Shown piece after piece: positions 1 to 11,133 of a stretch of 64,000 bases of DNA. The position numbers were made by a program, and so were the translations under genes. Numbering within the stretch: the stretch's first letter is position 1; the number at the start of each line of letters is the position of its first letter. Origin of the DNA: Gammaproteobacteria bacterium (GTDB lineage Bacteria; Pseudomonadota; Gammaproteobacteria; Pseudomonadales; Azotimanducaceae); NCBI GenBank assembly GCA_026705345.1, contig JAPPAV010000063.1, forward strand, positions 1 to 64,000. Direction: 5' to 3'. A model generated the notes under the pieces. The model ran no database searches and was not told the origin of the DNA. It saw only the letters and a program-made list of their open reading frames with translations.

Positions 1-988
1 AGGCGGTGCGGAGTGACTTGCGCATCTTGTGGTGTTCCGCGCCATCCATGCCCGGCAGCGTCCGCGACGCGCCGAAGACGCCTTCGAGTCCTTGGATGTA
101 GTCCTTGGATCGAAGGTAGAAACGCCCCTGCTTGTTGACCCAGTTATTGCATTCCGGCCCCATCACCGCGACGAGGGGTTGTCCGTTCATGCTGATGGGC
201 ACCCTCACCACCGGCCCGTGTTTCTCGAAGATTCGGCACGTCGCCTTGGGAATGTTGCCCGCGAGGAGATCACGCTGTCGCAGGATGTCGACCACCGGGA
301 GCTTCGGGATGGGCTTCGTGAGAAGAACGGGCCGGGACTTCGGCTTGACCGTGCTGTCCTTCACGGCGGTTGCCACTGACCGCCCGACCAAGTCCATGCT
401 GGCTACCGTCTCGATGCGCTCGAGTTTCTCGTCGTAGTCTTCTTCCGACAGCAGCGTTTTGAAACGATCGCAGGTCTGCATCAGCCCCACGAGGATGACG
501 TCCCTCGGATCCGGGATGTCGTCGTTGAGAACCACGTTGAGGATGCGGGCCTTGGCTTCCCTTCGGATCGACCCGTCCGCGCTTGGGTACATGCCCGACC
601 GGGAAACCGAGCGTGACAGCGTCCAGAATCCACCCGACTCGTATTCGAGCACTCCCTTGTCCACCAGTCGTTGCAGCGTCAGGGTCACGATTTCTTCCGA
701 TCGGGCGGTATTCCGTTCGATCCAATACTGCGTATCCGAGCGATCTTCGGCCTTGCTGATCTCTTCGAGCGTCGGATCGAGCAGTTGGTCGCCTGTTGGC
801 GTCGCGTCGAGGAGATACAACGACTGCAGGTCGGTGTCGATGCGGTCTTCCAACGCGAGATCGGCGATGACGGCGCCTGCCATCACGCAGGAGAAGTCCC
901 AACCCGGGACCATTTCGAGATATCCGCTCGACTCGTCGAGCATCAACAGGATCAGCTCTTCCGTCAGGCGTATTCGGAACTCGTCCAT
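1..988 (-). CDS. GPP34 (GOLPH3-like) domain fused to N-terminal part of a cytochrome P450; truncated at left edge
   Basis: Own translation of the minus strand from ATG at 988: MDEFRIRLTEELILLMLDESSGYLEMVPGWDFSCVMAGAVIADLALEDRIDTDLQSLYLLDATPTGDQLLDPTLEE... (GPP34-like, incl. IPDPRDVILVGL) then ...KPIPKLPVVDILRQ...FEKHGPVVRVPISMNGQPLVAVMGPE...LPGMDGAEHHKMRKSLRTA (P450 N-terminus to helix C). No stop in frame to base 2; in-frame TAG upstream at 1040-1042. Confidence 0.8.
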   Translation of the reverse strand, partial: MDEFRIRLTEELILLMLDESSGYLEMVPGWDFSCVMAGAVIADLALEDRIDTDLQSLYLLDATPTGDQLLDPTLEEISKAEDRSDTQYWIERNTARSEEIVTLTLQRLVDKGVLEYESGGFWTLSRSVSRSGMYPSADGSIRREAKARILNVVLNDDIPDPRDVILVGLMQTCDRFKTLLSEEDYDEKLERIETVASMDLVGRSVATAVKDSTVKPKSRPVLLTKPIPKLPVVDILRQRDLLAGNIPKATCRIFEKHGPVVRVPISMNGQPLVAVMGPECNNWVNKQGRFYLRSKDYIQGLEGVFGASRTLPGMDGAEHHKMRKSLRTA

Positions 989-1165
989 GTCATCGCCTCG
1001 GGATTTGGCCGCGGAGAACCCACGATTCGAAGAAAGCTGCTACAGACTCTTGACAAACCTAGAGCACGCGGCTCCACGCAAGTTGGGCCAACAATGACCG
1101 ATCCGACGAGGGTGGTCAAGGATCGGCACCTTGCCAGCACAGGGGTAATTCGCCAACATTGAGCC

Positions 1166-1501
1166 ATGATCATCGTCCACGGCATCATTCCCATAAAGGC
1201 AGCGCAGCGTGACAAGGCGCTGGATTTGGCGCGTGAGATGTCCGAGGCGACCCGGAGCGAGGACGGCTGTATTTCCTACGAGTTCTACGTCGGCCTGCGC
1301 GACCCGAATACGCTGATCCTGCTCCAGGAATGGGAGAACATGGAGGCGCTTGCGGGCCACCTCCGTACCGATCATATGAAGGTGTTTCTCGACGAACTGC
1401 CGGACGTGCTGGCCGGCCAAGTCATGACCCGGCGCTACGCGGTGCAAGCGGAGCCCGAACCGGCAAAGGAGTCCGGATCGCCGCCCCCGATTGTCCACTG
1501 A
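1166..1501 (+). CDS. Antibiotic biosynthesis monooxygenase (ABM)-domain protein / putative quinol monooxygenase
   Basis: MIIVHGIIPIKAAQRDKALDLAREMSEATRSEDGCISYEFYVGLRDPNTLILLQEWENMEALAGHLRTDHM, typical ABM fold pattern. Confidence 0.85.
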   Translation: MIIVHGIIPIKAAQRDKALDLAREMSEATRSEDGCISYEFYVGLRDPNTLILLQEWENMEALAGHLRTDHMKVFLDELPDVLAGQVMTRRYAVQAEPEPAKESGSPPPIVH

Positions 1502-1510
1502 CGCCGCGGG

Positions 1511-1578
1511 TCGGGACGAGCCCGTCGTCTACGATGGTCGCCGGACACGGGACGGGACGAGCCCGTCTCCTACGGCAT
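1511..1578. repeat. Two degenerate copies of the GGGACGGGACAAGCCCGTCCCCTACGG hairpin repeat at the convergent ABM/proS junction
   Basis: tcgggacgagcccgtcgtctacga and gggacgggacgagcccgtctcctacgg. Confidence 0.75.
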
Positions 1579-3274
1579 CCTCGCAAGTGCCAACAACGGC
1601 GTCGGGTGATAGTTTCTGCACGTCGGATTCGCTGCGACGACGGTATTCGACGATCCCTTCCTTCAGGCCCCGGTCGCCGACCGTAATGCGATTCGGGATG
1701 CCGATGAGGTCGGCGTCGGCGAACTTCACCCCCGGCCGTTCATCCCGGTCGTCGAACAAGACGGCGAGACCGGCAGCCTGCAAGCCGTCGTGCAGCCGCT
1801 CCGCGACGGTCTGGACGTCGGTCGACTTGGTGTTGTTCAACGCGACGATGTGGACGTCGAAAGGGGCGACCGCATCGGGCCAGACGACGCCGTCTTCGTC
1901 GTGGCACTGCTCGACGATAGCCGCGACCATCCGCGAAACACCGAACCCGTAGCACCCCATGATGGGGACGACGTCGCGACCGGAAGCGTCCTGGACGGTG
2001 ACGCTCATCGCCTCGCTGTACTTGGTGCCGAGCTTGAAGATGTGTCCCACCTCGATGCCGCGCAGGAAACTGAGCGGCCCGGTGCCGTCCGGGGCAGGAT
2101 CACCCGCCAGAACGTTGCGAATGTCCGCGACGCGGACTTCGCCGGTGACGTCCCGGTGCCAGTTCGCCCCCACGTAGTGGTAGTCGTCGACGTTTGCGCC
2201 GCAGACGAAACTGGGCATCGCGGCGGCCGTGGAATCCACCACGATCGGCAGCGAGAGGCCGACGGGACCAATGGAGCCGACACCGACGCCGAGGGCGGTT
2301 TCGATGTCGGCTTGGCTCGCGAATTCGAGCGGTCGGCGAACGCCCCGAATACGCCCTGCCTTGGCTTCGTTCAACTGGTGGTCGCCGCGCAGCACCAAGG
2401 CGAGGAGCCCGGATTCCTCGGAGTCGTCGTGGACGATCAGAGTCTTGACGCAGCGCGTCGTGTCGAGGTCGAGAAAACGAGCCACCGTCTCGATGGTCTT
2501 GGCCCCCGGCGTGTGCGTCTTCTGGATCGGCTCGACGGAACCATCACTCGGCAGCGCCACCGCTTCCGCCTTCTCGACGTTGGCGGCGTAGTCGCTCTCG
2601 GCGCTGTAGGCGATCTCGTCCTCGCCACTCTCGGCCAAGACGTGGAACTCGTGGGACTCGCCGTCGCCGATCGAGCCGGGGTCCGCGTCCACGGCCCGGT
2701 AGTGGAGTCCGATGCGGGCGAGTATCGCCGAATAGCAGGCGTGCATCGCGGCGTAGGTTTCTTCGAACGACTCCTCGTCCAGGTGAAAGGAATAGCCGTC
2801 CTTCATGATGAACTCGCGGGCCCGCATGAGGCCGAAGCGGGGGCGGATTTCGTCGCGGAACTTGGTCTGGATGTGATAGAGATTGCAGGGCAGCTGCCGA
2901 TAGCTCGTGATCACCCGGCGGAACAGATCCGTTACGACCTCTTCCTGGGTTGGACTTACGCAGTACTCCCGGTCGTGGCGGTCGGTGAGGCGCAAGAGCT
3001 CGGGCCCCATCACGTCCCAGCGGCCGCTCTCCCGCCAGAGCTCGGCCGGTTGCACGACGGGCATCAGGATCTCCTGGGCGCCGGCCCGTTCGAGTTCCTC
3101 CCGGACGATGCGTTCGATGTTCTTCAGCACCCTCAATCCCAGGGGCAGCCAGTTGTAGGAGCCCGAAGCCAGCCGCCGAATGAAGCCGCCGCGCACCAGC
3201 AAGACGTGGCTCGCAACCTCCGCGTCAGCGGGTGCCTCGCGCAACGTGGGAATGATCAGTTCGCTGAACTTCAT
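1529..3274 (-). CDS. proS: Proline--tRNA ligase; last residues (GDGLVPSRVRRPS) encoded by an interspersed repeat
   Basis: MKFSELIIPTLREAPADAEVASHVLLVRGGFIRRLASGSYNWLPLGLRVLKNIERIVREE..., class II aaRS motifs, YbaK-like insertion. Confidence 0.97.
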   Translation of the reverse strand: MKFSELIIPTLREAPADAEVASHVLLVRGGFIRRLASGSYNWLPLGLRVLKNIERIVREELERAGAQEILMPVVQPAELWRESGRWDVMGPELLRLTDRHDREYCVSPTQEEVVTDLFRRVITSYRQLPCNLYHIQTKFRDEIRPRFGLMRAREFIMKDGYSFHLDEESFEETYAAMHACYSAILARIGLHYRAVDADPGSIGDGESHEFHVLAESGEDEIAYSAESDYAANVEKAEAVALPSDGSVEPIQKTHTPGAKTIETVARFLDLDTTRCVKTLIVHDDSEESGLLALVLRGDHQLNEAKAGRIRGVRRPLEFASQADIETALGVGVGSIGPVGLSLPIVVDSTAAAMPSFVCGANVDDYHYVGANWHRDVTGEVRVADIRNVLAGDPAPDGTGPLSFLRGIEVGHIFKLGTKYSEAMSVTVQDASGRDVVPIMGCYGFGVSRMVAAIVEQCHDEDGVVWPDAVAPFDVHIVALNNTKSTDVQTVAERLHDGLQAAGLAVLFDDRDERPGVKFADADLIGIPNRITVGDRGLKEGIVEYRRRSESDVQKLSPDAVVGTCEDAVGDGLVPSRVRRPS

Positions 3275-3360
3275 GGTTGCTCTTGTTCGATCGAAGGAGC
3301 GACCCTAACGCACCCGCTGGTGCGCGGTCGCCCCGCATGGGGTGGCGTCGGTGCGTCGGA

Positions 3361-3382
3361 ACGGGCCGCAAGGGCGGCCCGT
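3361..3382. terminator. Perfect inverted repeat downstream of HU-like gene; candidate stem-loop terminator
   Basis: acgggccgc-aagg-gcggcccgt; 9-bp arms, immediately 3' of the minus-strand HU gene; no U tract. Confidence 0.45.
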
Positions 3383-3390
3383 GCGACGGG

Positions 3391-3768
3391 TCAAGCCACC
3401 ATTTCCTTGAGTCGCTTGAGCGGCGTAACCCGGACCTTCGTGGTGGCCGGTTTGGCGGCGATTTCCACCGGCTCGCCAGTGGCGGGATTGCGCCCCATGC
3501 GTTTCTTGGTCGCCGGTCGCTTGACCGAACGGATCTTCAAGATTCCCGGCAGGGCGAACGTGCCCACCGCGCGCTTCTTGATGTGTCGCTCGATCAGTGT
3601 CTCGAGTTCGTCGAGTACGGAGCCGACTTGCACCCGGGTGAGTCCGGTTTCACCGGCGATGTGGGTCAGGATCGCCGACTTGTTCATTTTGGTCCGCACG
3701 GCGGGGGGTCTCTTCGGGGCGGGAGCGGCTTTGGCTCGAGAACGCTTGGGAGCTGCTTTGCGTGCCAT
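3391..3768 (-). CDS. HU/IHF-family DNA-binding protein with Lys/Ala/Pro-rich N-terminal extension
   Basis: MNKSAILTHIAGETGLTRVQVGSVLDELETLIERH...GTFALPGILKIRSVKRPATKKRMGRNPATGEPVEIAAKPATTKVRVTPLKRLKEMV. Confidence 0.9.
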   Translation of the reverse strand: MARKAAPKRSRAKAAPAPKRPPAVRTKMNKSAILTHIAGETGLTRVQVGSVLDELETLIERHIKKRAVGTFALPGILKIRSVKRPATKKRMGRNPATGEPVEIAAKPATTKVRVTPLKRLKEMVA

Positions 3769-4012
3769 TGACGAGTCCTTTTGCTAATGACATTCGTGCC
3801 TTGGTGGTCCTCATTGCGCGACCGCGGGCACGCGCGCTTTATAGCGGATTGGATCGGGAAAGCCAAGCGACGATCCACCGGAAACACTGAAAAACACAAT
3901 GAATCGGTGATTGGCCCCTTGCCCGGCCCCGGGCGCCGGTGTATTTCGGGCGTGTTTTCATTATGCTTCGCCGCTGTCCCGGGAATACGCCGGAAACACG
4001 GAGCCCGTTTAC

Positions 4013-4384
4013 GTGCCCATCTACGAATACGCGTGCCGTTCGTGTGAGCACCAGTTCGAGACGATTCAGAAGGCCAGCGAGCCGGTGCTGACCGACTGCC
4101 CCGAATGCGGCGAGGCGTCCCTCAAGAAGCTCCTGTCCGCTCCGGTGTTTCGCTTGAAAGGCAGCGGCTGGTACGAGACGGACTTCAAGACGGGAGACAA
4201 GAAAAACGTCTCGGACAACGGCCAGTCGGACAAGACCGAGAGCAAGGCAGACGACAGCAGTGCCAAGGCCGCCGACTCTGCGGATGGAACCGCCAAGGGG
4301 GCTGGCCCGAAGACCAAAGACACCCAAACGACGGACTCCAAATCGTCGTCGAGTGCGACCAGCAACGCCGCGAAAGCGGACTGA
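4013..4384 (+). CDS. FmdB-family zinc-ribbon protein (GTG start)
   Basis: (V)[58 protein letters not shown]; CxxC...CxxC. Confidence 0.9.
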   Translation: MPIYEYACRSCEHQFETIQKASEPVLTDCPECGEASLKKLLSAPVFRLKGSGWYETDFKTGDKKNVSDNGQSDKTESKADDSSAKAADSADGTAKGAGPKTKDTQTTDSKSSSSATSNAAKAD

Positions 4385-4394
4385 GCCGCCGCCC

Positions 4395-6146
4395 ATGCGA
4401 ACCCACTACTGCGGCGACGTAGCCGCACCGGATATCGGCGCGAGGGTCTCGCTGACCGGCTGGGTGCATCGCCGCCGCGACCACGGCGGCGTGATCTTCC
4501 TCGATGTCCGCGACAGGACGGGAATCGTGCAGGTCGTGTACGACCCGGATACACCTGAGCCTTTCGCCATCGCGGAGGGAATTCGCAACGAATACGTGCT
4601 CGGCATCGAGGGACGGGTTCGCCCGCGTCCGCAAGGTACGGTCAATCCGGATATGAAGACCGGCGAGGTCGAGGTCCTCGGGGACGGGCTCGTGATTCTC
4701 AACCATTCCCAAACGCCACCGTTCGTACTTGACGAATACTCGGACGCCGGGGAGGAGGTGCGGTTGAAACACCGCTTCCTCGACTTGCGGCGTCCCGAAA
4801 TGCAGGAACGCCTCCGGCTGCGGGCCCGGGCGGTAAGCCATGTTCGCCGCGTCCTGGAAGAGGAGGGCTTCTGGGACATCGAGACGCCGACGCTGACCAA
4901 GACCACGCCTGAGGGTGCCCGGGACTACCTGGTGCCGAGCCGAACCCACCCCGGTGAGTTCTTCGCGCTGCCGCAGTCGCCGCAGATCTTCAAGCAATTG
5001 CTGATGATGTCGGGGTTCGACAAGTACTACCAGATCGCGCGCTGCTATCGGGACGAGGACCTGCGCGCCCACCGTCAACCCGAATTCACGCAGATCGACA
5101 TCGAGGCATCGTTCATCGCCGAGGCGGATGTCATGGACTTGGCGGAACGGCTCATGAAGTCGCTGTTCCGCGACGTGATCGACGTCGAACTACCGGATTT
5201 TCCGGTGATCAGCTACGCCGATGCAATGCGGCGGTTCGGCACCGACGCCCCGGACCTGCGCAATCCGTTGGAACTCGTCGACATCGCCGACCTGGTCCGC
5301 GATGCGGCGTTCAAGGTGTTCGCCACCCCGGCCAACAGCCCGGACGGGCGCGTCGTGGCCCTCAAGGGACCGGATGCGGCGAGCCGGCTGTCGCGCCGGG
5401 AGCTCGACGAATACGTGGGATTCGTTGGACGCTACGGGGCCAAGGGTCTGGCCTACATCAAGGTGAACGACCGAACGGGTGGGATGGACGGCCTGCAGTC
5501 GCCCATTCTCAAGCACCTCGAGCCGGCCATCGTCGAGGCGGTGCTGGAGCGCGTCGATGCCGAAACCGACGACATCGTCTTCTTCGGCGCCGACACCGCG
5601 AAGGTGGTCAACGACGCCATGGGCGCGTTCCGGGACGAACTGGCCCAGGCTCTCGACGTGGTCGAGGACCGCTGGGCGCCCTGTTGGATCACCGAGTTCC
5701 CGTTGTTCGAACCCGGTCGCGAGACGCTCAATCCGGCCCACCATCCGTTCACCCAACCGGCTTGTTCCATCGCCGAGTTGCGCGCCGATCCGCCGACGGC
5801 GCTGGCTCGCGCCTACGATTTCGTGCTCAACGGCACCGAGGTGGGCGGCGGCTCCATTCGGATCCACGATCCCGCCATGCAGCGTGCGGTGTTCGAGGTG
5901 CTTGGCATGGCCCAGGAAGCCGAGACCAAGTTCGGCTTCCTGCTCGACGCGTTGGGCTTGGGCTGCCCGCCGCATGGCGGCATCGCCATTGGCTTCGACC
6001 GCTTGATGATGTTTCTCGCCGGGACCGACAACATCCGCGACGTCATCGCGTTTCCGAAGACCCAGTCCGCGACCTGCCTCCTGACGTCGGCGCCAAGCCC
6101 CGTTGACGAACACCAGTTGCGCGAGCTTCATATCCGGATCCGTTGA
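4395..6146 (+). CDS. aspS: Aspartate--tRNA ligase
   Basis: [48 protein letters not shown]...; [37 protein letters not shown]. Confidence 0.97.
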   Translation: MRTHYCGDVAAPDIGARVSLTGWVHRRRDHGGVIFLDVRDRTGIVQVVYDPDTPEPFAIAEGIRNEYVLGIEGRVRPRPQGTVNPDMKTGEVEVLGDGLVILNHSQTPPFVLDEYSDAGEEVRLKHRFLDLRRPEMQERLRLRARAVSHVRRVLEEEGFWDIETPTLTKTTPEGARDYLVPSRTHPGEFFALPQSPQIFKQLLMMSGFDKYYQIARCYRDEDLRAHRQPEFTQIDIEASFIAEADVMDLAERLMKSLFRDVIDVELPDFPVISYADAMRRFGTDAPDLRNPLELVDIADLVRDAAFKVFATPANSPDGRVVALKGPDAASRLSRRELDEYVGFVGRYGAKGLAYIKVNDRTGGMDGLQSPILKHLEPAIVEAVLERVDAETDDIVFFGADTAKVVNDAMGAFRDELAQALDVVEDRWAPCWITEFPLFEPGRETLNPAHHPFTQPACSIAELRADPPTALARAYDFVLNGTEVGGGSIRIHDPAMQRAVFEVLGMAQEAETKFGFLLDALGLGCPPHGGIAIGFDRLMMFLAGTDNIRDVIAFPKTQSATCLLTSAPSPVDEHQLRELHIRIR

Positions 6147-6190
6147 TTCGACGTTAGACCTGCGAAGGCAGACAGGCGAAGGCGAGCACC

Positions 6191-6928
6191 ATGGCCGGAC
6201 ACTCCAAGTGGGCGAACATCAAGCACCGCAAGGCGCGCCAGGATGCCAAGCGGGCCAAGGTGTGGACCAAGGTGATTCGGGAACTCACGGTGGCCGCGCG
6301 GCTAGGCGGCGGTGACCCCGCCGACAATCCCAGGCTTCGCGTCGCCGTCGACAACGCGCTGTCGGTCAATATGCCCCGCGACACCATGGACCGGGCCATC
6401 GCCCGCGGCGCGGGCGGTCTGGCTGGCGGCGATGTCGAGGAACTCACCTACGAGGGATACGGCCCCGGGGGAGTGGCGATCCTGGTGGAGGTCATGACCG
6501 ACAACCGCAACCGCACCGTGGCCGCCGTTCGTCACGCGTTCAGCAAGCACGGCGGCAAGTTGGGCACGGATGGTTCAGTGGCCTACCTGTTCACCAAGCA
6601 GGGCGTGGTGAATCTCGTTGGCGCGGACGAGGATGCGGTCATGGACTTAGCGATTGAGGCCGGTGCCGAGGACATCGAAGGCGAGGAGGACGGGGTTCTT
6701 TCCGTCGTTACGCCGCCGGAGGACTTCGGCGCGGTGGTCGATGCCCTGAGGGCCGGCGGGTTCGACCCGGAGCATGCCGAGGTCGCGCTGGTGCCGACGA
6801 CAACCAATCCTTGCGACGAAGAGACCGCCGACAAAGTGCTGCGCCTGATCGATGCGCTCGACGATCTCGACGATGTGCAGAACGTCCACTGCAACGCCGG
6901 ATTCCCTCAAGGGCTGCTCGATCACTGA
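6191..6928 (+). CDS. yebC: YebC/PmpR family DNA-binding regulator
   Basis: [50 protein letters not shown]. Confidence 0.97.
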   Translation: MAGHSKWANIKHRKARQDAKRAKVWTKVIRELTVAARLGGGDPADNPRLRVAVDNALSVNMPRDTMDRAIARGAGGLAGGDVEELTYEGYGPGGVAILVEVMTDNRNRTVAAVRHAFSKHGGKLGTDGSVAYLFTKQGVVNLVGADEDAVMDLAIEAGAEDIEGEEDGVLSVVTPPEDFGAVVDALRAGGFDPEHAEVALVPTTTNPCDEETADKVLRLIDALDDLDDVQNVHCNAGFPQGLLDH

Positions 6929-6943
6929 CGGCGAGAGGGTCGC

Positions 6944-7426
6944 ATGATCCGCGTGTTGGGCGTTGATCCGGGTTCTCGGTTGACCGGCTACGGGGTCGTC
7001 GACGTCGATGGCGACACGCTTCGCTACGTGGCAAGCGGATGCATCAAGGCGGTCAAGGGTCCGTTCACCGGACGGCTTGCGGACATCTATCGGGGCGTGG
7101 AGGAGGTGATCGGGGTCCATGCGCCCGACGAGTTCGTCGTCGAGGAGGTCTTCTTCGCGAGGAACCCCCAGTCGGCGCTCAAGCTGGGTCAGGCCCGGGG
7201 GGTCGCCATCGCGGCGGCGGTGAGGGCCGGACTCCCGGTCAGCGAGTATGCCGCTCGAGCCGTGAAGCAGGCGGTAGTGGGAACCGGCAACGCGACCAAG
7301 GCGCAGGTGCAGTACATGGTCCGTGCACTGCTCTCGCTTTCCGCCGAACCGTCGTCGGATGCGGCCGATGCGCTTGCAGTCGCGATCTGTCACGTCAATA
7401 CTCGCATTCGGCAAACGGACTGCTAA
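6944..7426 (+). CDS. ruvC: Crossover junction endodeoxyribonuclease RuvC
   Basis: [20 protein letters not shown]...[23 protein letters not shown]...[14 protein letters not shown]. Confidence 0.97.
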   Translation: MIRVLGVDPGSRLTGYGVVDVDGDTLRYVASGCIKAVKGPFTGRLADIYRGVEEVIGVHAPDEFVVEEVFFARNPQSALKLGQARGVAIAAAVRAGLPVSEYAARAVKQAVVGTGNATKAQVQYMVRALLSLSAEPSSDAADALAVAICHVNTRIRQTDC

Positions 7427-7586
7427 GGGATCCGAGTGCTTCGCGCTCGCGCCGGGAATTCGCGCTGGGCGGATTCGCAGGCGGGCGTTGACGATGGCCC
7501 GCGTCCCGAGGAGATTAGATGGACCAGATAGGTTCTCCTCCCGTTGATTGCGTGGGATCCTGGACGAACCCGGGGGTTCCTGCCGC

Positions 7587-8170
7587 GTGATCGGACTGCT
7601 GCGCGGCAAGCTGATTGAACTGGACGGTCTCGGGGCGCTGATCGACGTGGGTGGCGTAGGTTACGAGGTGGAAGTGACCACGGGAGCCGCCGCCCTACTC
7701 GTCGCCAAGCCCGATAGCACCGTCGTCTATACCCATCTTGTCGTCCGCGAGGATGCGCAGTCGCTCTTTGGATTCGCGACCTTGGCGGAACGTGACCTGT
7801 TCCGTTCCCTCATCAAGGTCACCGGCATCGGCCCGAAACTCGCGCAGTCGCTGTTGTCGACGGTCGAGCCGGACGTATTCGCGAGTGCGATCACCAGCGG
7901 CAACACGACTGCCTTGGTACGCGTGCCGGGAATCGGCAAGAAGACCGCGCAGCGTCTGGTCGTCGAACTCCGGGACAAGGTTAGGGAACTGTCCGCCAGC
8001 ACCAGCGTCGGCAGTACCCCCACCGCACGCGAGGCCGTGCTGGCGCTGATCGCGCTGGGCTACCGCGAGACGAAGGCCAACCAAGTGATAGGCGAGCTGG
8101 CCGATACCGACGGGACGGCTTCGAATGTCGAGAACCTCGTTCGGGAAGCGCTCAGGCGCTTGGCGACGGA

Positions 8171-8174
<4 letters not shown>
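7587..8174 (+). CDS. ruvA: Holliday junction helicase subunit RuvA (GTG start)
   Basis: [31 protein letters not shown]...[12 protein letters not shown]...[19 protein letters not shown]. Confidence 0.96.
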
Positions 8175-9235
<1,061 letters not shown>

Positions 9236-9259
9236 AGGCGACAATACGGGAGAGCAGAC

Positions 9260-9937
9260 ATGACCCAGCCCGCTTCGATTCTGGAACTTATCGCCAATGC
9301 GAGCCCCCTCGTCCAGGCGGTCATGGCCATCCTGCTCTTGGCCTCGCTGGCATCCTGGGTCTTGATCTTTCAGCGCTGGTTCGGGCTCAACCGGGTTCAG
9401 GGCGAGATCGACGACTTCGAGGAGGAGTTCTGGAGCGGCATCGATCTTGCCGAACTCAACGGCGAACTCGCCGAACGGGAGGACGACCTCACCGGGATCG
9501 AGACGGTCTTCGCCGCCGGGTTCGGCGAATACCAGCGACTGTCCGCCGCCGGCACGACGGATCCGGACGCCGTCATGCAGTTCGTGCAACGGGCGATGCG
9601 CGTGGCCTTGACGCACGAGGAGGAGCGCTTGGGCCGCCACCTGCCCTTCCTGGCGACGGTTGGTTCGACCAGCGTCTACGTCGGCCTGTTCGGTACCGTT
9701 TGGGGCATCATGAACTCCTTCCGCAGCGTCGCGACGATGACCCAGGCGACGCTCGCTGCTGTTGCACCGGGTATCTCGGAGGCGTTGATCGCCACCGCGA
9801 TGGGACTCTTCGCGGCCATCCCGGCCGTGATCGGCTACAACCGCTTCGCCGCACGGGTGGAGGTGCTCATGAAGCGCTACGAGGCGTTCGCGGACGAGTT
9901 GACATCCATCCTGCACCGCACCGTGGTCGCGGGTTAG
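9260..9937 (+). CDS. tolQ: Tol-Pal system protein TolQ
   Basis: SPLVQAVMAILLLASLASWVLIFQRWF...GLFGTVWGIMNSFRSV...GISEALIATAMGLFAAIPAVIGYN. Confidence 0.95.
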   Translation: MTQPASILELIANASPLVQAVMAILLLASLASWVLIFQRWFGLNRVQGEIDDFEEEFWSGIDLAELNGELAEREDDLTGIETVFAAGFGEYQRLSAAGTTDPDAVMQFVQRAMRVALTHEEERLGRHLPFLATVGSTSVYVGLFGTVWGIMNSFRSVATMTQATLAAVAPGISEALIATAMGLFAAIPAVIGYNRFAARVEVLMKRYEAFADELTSILHRTVVAG

Positions 9938-9972
9938 ACGGTTTGGCGCGCTTGAGTCGTTGGGGATAGCGT

Positions 9973-10419
9973 ATGGCAGCCCGTCGCAAGCCGATGTCCG
10001 AAATCAACGTCGTGCCCTATATCGACGTGATGCTCGTGCTCCTGGTGATTTTCATGGTCACCGCACCGCTCACCACCCAGGGCGTGGATGTGGATCTGCC
10101 GAGTGCCGACTCGCAGCCGCTGTCCAACGAGGAGGATCCGCTGGTGGTAACGGTCAACGCCAACGGCGAGATCTTCGTCAACACGGGCATGCCGCGTCCC
10201 GGTGCCGAAGGGACCCGGGCGACGATCTTCTCGCTTCTCGACCAGGCGGAGAAGATTTTGGAGGTGCGACCCGACCTGCCGGTATATGTCCGGGGCGACC
10301 AGGGCGTGCCGTACGGCGAGGTGGTTCGGGTCATGTCGGTGCTGCAGGGCGCGGGCGCGACGAGCATCGGACTGATCACCGATCCGGTCGAGTCCCTGGA
10401 ACCCGGCGGGGAAGGCTAG
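9973..10419 (+). CDS. tolR: Tol-Pal system protein TolR
   Basis: MSEINVVPYIDVMLVLLVIFMVTAPLTTQGVDVDLP. Confidence 0.96.
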   Translation: MAARRKPMSEINVVPYIDVMLVLLVIFMVTAPLTTQGVDVDLPSADSQPLSNEEDPLVVTVNANGEIFVNTGMPRPGAEGTRATIFSLLDQAEKILEVRPDLPVYVRGDQGVPYGEVVRVMSVLQGAGATSIGLITDPVESLEPGGEG

Positions 10420-10428
10420 GAGACCACC

Positions 10429-11133
10429 GTGAGCATCGTCCGCGACTATGCCTTTCCGCTGGCGTTGGCGCTCTTGCTGCACTGCGGCGTTTTCGCGCTG
10501 CTGCTGCAGAACTGGCAGCCGGAAACGGACGATTTGCGCCTCTACGAGCCGCGTGCCATCGAAACCACGCTAATCGTCATGGAGAAGCCGGCACCGCCGC
10601 CGGTGCCGAAGCCGGAACCGACGCCCGCGCCGCAAGGCGCACCGCCGCCGGAACCGAAGCCGCAACCCACACCGACGCCCGCCGCGCCCGTCGAGCAGCC
10701 GCCGAAACCCGACCCTGAGGAAGCGCGTCGCGCCCAGGAGGAACGCGAGCGCCGAGACCGCCTGCAGGAACTGTCGGAACAGTCGACGCAACTGGCCCTG
10801 GCGGAGGAACTGGCGGACCTGCGCGACTTGGAGGCAGACGCCGAAACGATGTCATATGCCGAGGGGATCCAAAGAGCGATCATCCAGGCCTGGTCGCGCC
10901 CGCCGAGTGCCCGTCTTGGAATGCAGGCGAGGCTGCGGGTGGACCTCGTGCCGTCCGGTGACCTGTTGTCGGTAACCCTCATCGAGTCGAGCGGCAACCC
11001 CGCGTTCGACCGGTCTGCGGAGCAGGCGGTCCGCAGGGTGGAACGTTTCGACGTGCCGAAGGAGAGCCGCCTGTTCGAGAAGAAATTCCGCCGCTTCACC
11101 CTTTTGTTCAAACCGGAGGATCTACTGCGTTGA
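10429..11133 (+). CDS. tolA: Tol-Pal system protein TolA (short Pro-rich linker)
   Basis: Single TM, Pro/Glu-rich linker, C-terminal TonB/TolA-like domain (SYAEGIQRAIIQAWSRPPSARLGMQARLRVDLVPSG...); context between tolR and tolB. Confidence 0.9.
   Translation: MSIVRDYAFPLALALLLHCGVFALLLQNWQPETDDLRLYEPRAIETTLIVMEKPAPPPVPKPEPTPAPQGAPPPEPKPQPTPTPAAPVEQPPKPDPEEARRAQEERERRDRLQELSEQSTQLALAEELADLRDLEADAETMSYAEGIQRAIIQAWSRPPSARLGMQARLRVDLVPSGDLLSVTLIESSGNPAFDRSAEQAVRRVERFDVPKESRLFEKKFRRFTLLFKPEDLLR

Noticed and set aside
270-902. 210-aa minus-strand ORF in the track
   Set aside because: Out of frame with the real GPP34-P450 coding frame; Arg-rich shadow translation.
1790-3787. 665-aa plus-strand ORF opposite proS
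   Set aside because: High-GC shadow frame antisense to an unambiguous ProS; composition (R/G/V/D-rich) lacks any recognisable domain.
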